A stretch of DNA of 64,000 nucleotides from contig CM040088.1 of the NCBI GenBank assembly GCA_022496805.1, positions 1,984,001-2,048,000 of the forward strand, written 5' to 3'. This stretch comes from Pohlia nutans. Taxonomy: Eukaryota; Streptophyta; Bryopsida; Bryales; Mniaceae. Position 1 is the stretch's first letter. Every line of letters begins with the position of its first letter. The notes beneath the pieces are model-generated. The model saw only the letters and a program-made list of their open reading frames with translations, did no database searches and was not told the origin of the DNA. Position numbers and translations under genes: made by a program. This document shows, piece by piece, positions 58,297 through 64,000 of the stretch.

Positions 58297-59704
58297 CAAA
58301 GTTTCTCAAGATCATAGGTATAAAGTAGAAGGACCTAATTCCAACCCTTTACGGATTATGATTATGAAATTTGGTGTAAAAAAATAAAAAAAATAAAAAA
58401 AATAAAAAAAAAACAAAAAATATATAACATACAAACAACAAACTCCTATCGATACATGTCACCAACTTTCTCAACCATCCTTGTAGAGTGCCTAAGTTCA
58501 ACCGGGAATCAGTAATTGATTAGTCAATTTATTTGGATTTGGAGCTAGAAAGGGACTAAAAAAAGATAGTTTGAAGGAAACAAAACTGGATTGGAAATGG
58601 AATAACCCTTCTACCTTACTCAAACTCTAAACCACATCCACTTATGATCAATTTCTTTCAGGTTTCCACTTGTTTTGGATCCTATTCATCCTAATTGATC
58701 ATTTTTCAATTTGTCAAATAGTATTTCATTCTTATAAAAATTTCATAGACAATTAGGATGTAGGACAATTGACTGTAAGAAATCAAGTAAGACAATTGAG
58801 TGTAAACTAAAATTTAATAAAATTCAAATACATATATTTTAATGTGCTAACTAGATAGAAGATTCTGTAGTCCAACATTTTTATCTTAAAAATTTGTAGT
58901 GAAGAAATATTATATGGTTGTTGAAAATTACTTAATTTTATCTATGTTAATTGTTTTATTAGACATATATCTCCAAAAAGAAATACAATTTTTTTTTAAA
59001 TGACTCAAACTAAAATTTAAAATTCTTTGCAATGGTAAATAAGGCCATATATGCCATTATTCTATCAAAAATTTCTTAATGCTTGTCAAACCATATTTTC
59101 TAAAAAAAAATTACATTTTATAGATTTTTTTACCAATTTACGTCAACATTTTATAAATTATTATTTGCACAAATTTGAATTGGTATATATCAATATATTA
59201 ACTGGTGTCAAAGTTGTTATTGCATGAAAAACAAGTATTGACAAACTTTAAGTATTTTTTTATATAGATTCTCAAAACCAAGTACATGTATACTATCAAC
59301 TATAAAAATATATATTTCAAGTGTTTTTATTTTTATTTTTATTTTTATTTTTATTTTTAAATTCTTAAATTTTATTGTGTTATGTATTACTTCATGCTTT
59401 ACAACCTTTATATTCAATTTTGTTGGTTTTGATCACTTTTGTATAATGCATAGTAATTTGAAGTCTATTATTTGACTGATAGATTTGGTTTTTAAAGTCA
59501 CAATATGTACTTTCTTCTTCAGCACTTTGAATTTTCTTCTAAGCTACAGTCTCCATCTTCCTCTTCGGACACCAAAGTTGCAGGTATGGTGATCTCTATA
59601 ATTGATGAAAGATGCTTTGGCATTCGTTTTTTAATGTTTATGTTATGTTGGGTATTCTCATTGATTTCTTTTTGGTGATGTCATGTTAAAGATTTTCTTT
59701 CCCT
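58297..59704. other. AT-rich spacer with one candidate small exon
   Basis: 59523-59583, between TTCTTCAG and GTATGG, is a 61 bp exon-like segment reading HFEFSSKLQSPSSSSDTKVA in an open phase. Nothing else here looks coding. TTTTTA repeats occur at 59325-59358. The exon, if real, lies 120 bp from the CACTA terminus at 59705. Confidence 0.4.
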
Positions 59705-61106
59705 CACTACTAGGAAAACATACGAAATATGACTATGGCCATATGACCGGATATGACTATCGGTTAGAATTCAGTCATCAGTAACTACTTTGGTGACTAG
59801 AAATGACTATAGTCATCACATGACTGATTTTAGTCATATTTTCACGGAACCTCAATGGGAACTCTGTAGGGGAACGTATTCTTCCGGTGATTTTTTGCGT
59901 GGGCAACCATATGACTAGAATTAGTAGTTATGTGACTATAGTTTTGGGCAGCCAATTGTAAGTGGGTAAACAGAGTGGGGCCTTCATGGTTTTAATTCAA
60001 ATAGTCACATTCCTTTGTTTATGCTCGATTTATTCTTTCAATTTGACTTTCCCTTCTTCAGTTTAGGGTCTTCTTTCGAATTTATTTTGTTCCTTCAAGG
60101 TTTAGGGTTTTTGATATATTGTATTTTTTAAATTTTTATTTAAAACAAACTAGCATGTTTTTTAAATTTTTTTCGTTCCATAATTATTTTTCTTCTTACA
60201 TTTTTTTATCATTTTATCAATTCAGACGTCATGGATATATTTTCCAGATACCCTTCGCACTGTCTACGGTCACTGCAGTTCTCTTTGCACCTTGTGCAAA
60301 TACTTGTCATTTATCTACTTTGCATTGATGTTTTGTTTTTCTCTTTTTGACTATGATAGTGTTATTTTGACTACAACGCTTTTTCCCCTCATGTATTCAT
60401 TCCACTTTCGTTTACTCCACCTCTCCATCCTTTTTAGAGGCTATTTCTTTCAATTTGTGCCCGTTTCACGTCCTTACTGAATTTTTTCTCAATCATTGGT
60501 TTAGGGTTGCTTTGATATTCATCTTGAATTATAATTTGAGGTTGTGCGCATGCATGTTCTAGCGTCAATCAGTGACGTTGAAGATAATTATAAGGCAAGT
60601 CCAATTGTATACCTTGGCAATGTAGAATTAGCAATGTGGAATTGGCCATTTGCTGCAGTTCAAAAACTACTCTTAGTCACTGTAGATAGTAATGTCGAGC
60701 GACTGACTCATATTAGTCGCGCATGTAGAATCTCTAACTAAGTATAGTCATCAAGGTTACCGGGACCATAGCTACTGCATATCATAGTCAATGGTTACCG
60801 GGATCATAGCTATTGCATTTCATACTTGTTCTACTAATATAATGGGCTATGCCATGCATGTGACCTCATTTCCTATTGTGATAGCACATCATGTCCCACC
60901 TCTAGATCCTCCTCTGCAGCGACCAAAGCTTGGTTTACATCTTCTATGGTTAGTCTCCTACATCCTCTGAAATCAGGAGTGTCCATTTCCCTTTCCACAG
61001 TAGTGTATTCAGGCCGTAGGCCTGCATGCTCCTCGTCTCTACCTAACTGCACAATCTGCAGATCATGTCTTCCGCCATCACTTGACTCGACTCTTGCGCC
61101 ACGCGG

Positions 61107-61731
61107 CTATCGTCGTAAAACGATCTTCCATCCATTGTTCTCCTCGTCGTCTACATAAAGAACTTGCTGTACGTGAAGAGGAAATGCAAAGGAGTCCGCT
61201 GAATATGGAATCAATCGATCAAATCTGAACAATGTGAATCCATATTCGTCACATTTCATTGTAGCCCGAGCTCCCCTCTTGTTTGCTTGGGCCCATGTGC
61301 AATACAACACCACCACTTCAAATTCCCCGTAGTCTACGCTGATAATTTCGTCCACCCACCCCACATACTCCAGATTTGTTGTCCTCATGTTCCTGTCACT
61401 AGAACTAGCGCGACAAGATTGCAGAAACGTAGCCGCTACTCCACTGTCACATGTGGACATATCTGCTTCTGCTCCGCGTACTTGTATATAATTGCCATAT
61501 GCATACATCGCCTTGTATTTCTTTGCTTCTAGTCTAGGAGGCAGTAACAGTGCGAGTATATCCCCAGAGACATCATTCCCCATCACAACGTCTTCAGATA
61601 CAGCATTTTTGAACCATGTATTGAAGGATTCCTGTCGTATATCTATGGGATAATCTGGAAGTCTTTTCCTGCTTTGTCTTCGGAATTCTTTTCTGGCCTC
61701 TTCTCGTCGACTCATTTCACTCGCATACCGC
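61107..61731 (-). pseudogene. CACTA element protein, DUF4216-type C-terminal exon
   Basis: The frame starts after a GCAG acceptor at 61732 and runs to a stop at 61107. It reads RREEARKEFRRQSRKRLPDY, then ESFNTWFKNAVSEDVVMG. A later part, TTNLEYVGWVDEIISVDYGE then FEVVVLYCTWA, resembles the DUF4216 domain (YYGVIEEIWELDY--F-VPLFKC-W), found at the C-terminal side of plant CACTA transposases. The exon has no stop. It is listed as pseudogene because the upstream part of the gene is broken. The exact junction with the preceding exon is unresolved. Confidence 0.8.
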
Positions 61732-61934
61732 CTGCGATATACACATCACCTCGAGTCCGTTATTTTTCCTAAACTGTTAAAATACAACCTCATGTGCAGC
61801 TCTGACAGTCAGCTTTTCCAGAATGGTGATTATACTTAGTCGTTTTATTCACTTTCCTCATTGTTCCGTCTGTCTCGTGCTAATAGCTAGTCCTTAAATC
61901 TAAAATGATGACTAGACGTAGTGCTTTGTTTATC

Positions 61935-64000
61935 TTATATTACTATGTAGGAATCATATTGCTTGGGTGCATACTCTCTGTAATCTTGAAGGATTTCAGC
62001 GTTGTTAAGCACGAACTCATGAATCCACTGTTGCAGTTCCAGCGACAATATGCGTCGTCTCTCCTTCCCTTGCAACACTTCGTCATTCACACTGGGCTCC
62101 TCTTTGTCGTCCCAGACACGGCGTGTTGTCATAGTACAATTTTGCATGTACTCAGTGCAGAATCCAAGCGCCTCCTCCATGATGTACCCTCTTGCCATCG
62201 ACTCCTCCGGTTGTGCTCGTTGTTGTACGTAGCCCTTCAACATTTTCAGATATCGTTCCACTGGGTACATCCAGCGTGTGTGGATTGGACCACAAATGGC
62301 TAACTATTGCACTAAGTGAATCGGAAGATGTGACATGACATCAAAAAACAACGGTGGGAAGACCTTCTCCATCATACACATAGTTACTGCTGTTTCTTCC
62401 ATCAAGTCTTCCATTGTTGATGGATCCACAAACTTCGCATATAAACGCTGGAACACTCTACTTATCCGAATTATTGTTGCCCGAACATCCTTTGGTAGAA
62501 GTGTTCGCACACATAAAGGAAAAATCTGCTGCATCATTATGTGGTAGTCATGTGACTTAAGCCCACAAAGGTCTCCGTCAACGGTTATCCTCTTGGACAA
62601 CTGTCCTACGTAATTGCTGGGAGTCTTTAGATTGCGGATAGTTTTGATGAATTTTGCCTTCTCCACCTTTGACAGCACGTAAGGAGCAACTGGTAGTACG
62701 ATGGTATCATATCCAACATGTTTTGGGTGGAGTTCGGGACGTATCTTCGCCTCCTTCAGGTCTAGTCTTACTTTTAGAGTATCTTTCAATCCCCATATTG
62801 TCTTCATGATGTTTTCGCACAGGTTTTTTTCGCAATGCATTGGATCCAACACATGGCGGATCATGAGACACTGCCAGTGGTGCACATCCCATGTTAGAAC
62901 AGACTTATAAACACCCTCACTAAGGCATACAAAATGTAGTCGTACATTCGGTTTTCATGACTAAAACTAGTCATATTATCTTTACTCAGAAACTTATTGA
63001 TTACATATGTTACTTAGTAAACACATAATACAAGAACAGGGTAAAAAGGAGTAAGGTCTTGATTTGATATGGTTGACTAACCTGCCAATACGGAAGACTG
63101 TATAGGGCTGACAACCTCTTCACTCCAGTTTGGTGCACTGGATCATTCTCCCCCCCCCCCCCCTGTCTGTTCTCATTAGAGGTATTTAGCCATTTTTCCC
63201 TCGCTTTAGCATGGCGTACAATATCTCGACCAGTTAGAAAGCAAGGAGGTGCTCTAATTTCCTCCATGCCATCAAATGCTCTTCGGAGTCGTCGATACGG
63301 GTGATTCCTTCGTAGGTATCTCCGATGTCCCAAATATACATTTTTCCCCAGTGAGGCTGATCGACGAGTACTAACATTAGGGCCACATTCAATACATCCT
63401 CTATAACCCTTTGTCACTTGCCCATAAACAAGACCATACGCCGGATAATCATGGATGCACCACATCAATATCGTTTTGAGGACGAAATTCTTGTTTTGAC
63501 TATCATCGGAGACATCAACGGCATTCACACCATGCCGAAGTTGCTGTAACTCTTCAATAAGTGGGACCAAGTACACATCTATATTTTCCGATGTGACGCT
63601 TTCTTTTCCTGGGATGAGGAGAACCAGCATTAGAAAGAAACGTTTCATGATTAGCTAGGGAAGAAGGTTGTAGTTCAATAATATTACTGGCCATGTTGAG
63701 TGGCTTAATGATTGGTTTGAGTAAGGGTTCACACCATCTAGAGCCATCCCTAATCGTATGTTCCTCTCTTCAGACGCAAATTCCGGATAGAGAACATTGA
63801 TGTGTTTCCAAGCTTTTGAGTCTGGAACACTCTCCATATTACCGTTGATGTCTTTTCTTGATGTGTGCCACTTGTTTAACTCTGCAATCCTGGTACATCG
63901 ATACATTCGCAATAGTCGGGGGATAAGTGGAAAATGCCTTATTATCTTCACTGCCCTTGTACTACTGTTCGAAGTGTATCGCAGCTCGCCACATTTTGGG
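61935..64000 (-). pseudogene. CACTA transposase (Transposase_21/TNP2 type) with two nonsense codons
   Basis: Exon 63082-64000 enters from beyond the window with PKCGELRY (zinc-site CxxC region), then IIRHFPLIPRLLRMY, WHTSRKDINGNM, PDSKAWKHIN, LDGVNPY and WPVILLNYNL, all typical of TNP2 transposases. A TAG at about 63652 replaces the conserved Trp before MKRFFLMLVLLIPGKES. The exon ends LYSLPYWQ at a GTTAGT donor. The next exon starts at 62903 (SVLTWDVHHWQCLMIRHVLD), and HCEKNLCENIM and the DUF4218-like LPIHLVQ follow. A second TAG, probably from a Glu codon, precedes LAICGPIHTRWMYPVERYL. The frame ends near 61935. The two single-base nonsense changes in otherwise well-kept sequence suggest recent inactivation. 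Confidence 0.9.

Larger units (their letters stand above)
59705..64000 (-). mobile_element. Large transposase-bearing CACTA element, one end in the window
   Basis: The terminus CACTACTAGGAAAACAT begins at 59705 after CCT, the probable target triplet. The next kilobase carries many copies of ATGACTA/TAGTCAT, the subterminal repeats (clustered at 59725-59945 and 60680-60790). A transposase gene on the minus strand runs toward this end from beyond the window. The region 59950-61100 is T-rich and non-coding in view. The other terminus lies outside. Confidence 0.92.

Overview
The window looks like nuclear DNA of a land plant. Genes have GT-AG introns, they encode typical plant products (a Golgi membrin SNARE, a secreted pectin methylesterase, a tail-anchored CYSTM protein), and the repeats are plant-type CACTA (En/Spm) and Ty1/copia elements. 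Nothing fixes the species. The low gene density and GC-rich exons in AT-rich surroundings do not separate seed plants from bryophytes, lycophytes or ferns.

Layout. 1-216: N-terminal end of an unidentified minus-strand gene. 1525-3330: two pieces of a mitochondrial-type recA gene with the ATPase core missing. 4152-5640: exons of a YchJ-like (SEC-C/NTF2-like) gene with a frameshift. 9462-10226: intact three-exon CYSTM gene. 13577-14560: tandem satellite whose units carry an ORF. 15535-20935: nest of CACTA elements in and beside Ty1/copia fragments. 24837-26071: intact two-exon membrin gene, with a strong hairpin about 660 bp upstream. 27.3-30.5 kb: cluster of inverted-repeat elements. 32310-34747: intact four-exon pectin methylesterase on the minus strand, with a duplicated upstream region. 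36999-41253: a TTAA element split by a 3.1 kb CACTA element. 41.2-59.7 kb: almost gene-free, AT-rich, with more small elements. 59705-64000: one end of a large CACTA element whose transposase, on the minus strand, has two nonsense codons.

The most unusual feature is a family of short non-coding elements spread through the window. They begin and end with TTAA followed by inverted CCCCTAAA-type termini (consensus close to TTAACCCCTAAACGTCC). Twelve or more copies have both ends, several are nested or share a TTAA, and together they make up about 15 percent of the window by hand count. Exact TTAA targets and CCC-starting termini are hallmarks of piggyBac-type transposons. The assignment is an inference because no transposase of that type is present.

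The three intact genes (CYSTM, membrin, pectin methylesterase) are functionally unrelated and show no sign of acting together. The rest is decayed genes and layered transposons.
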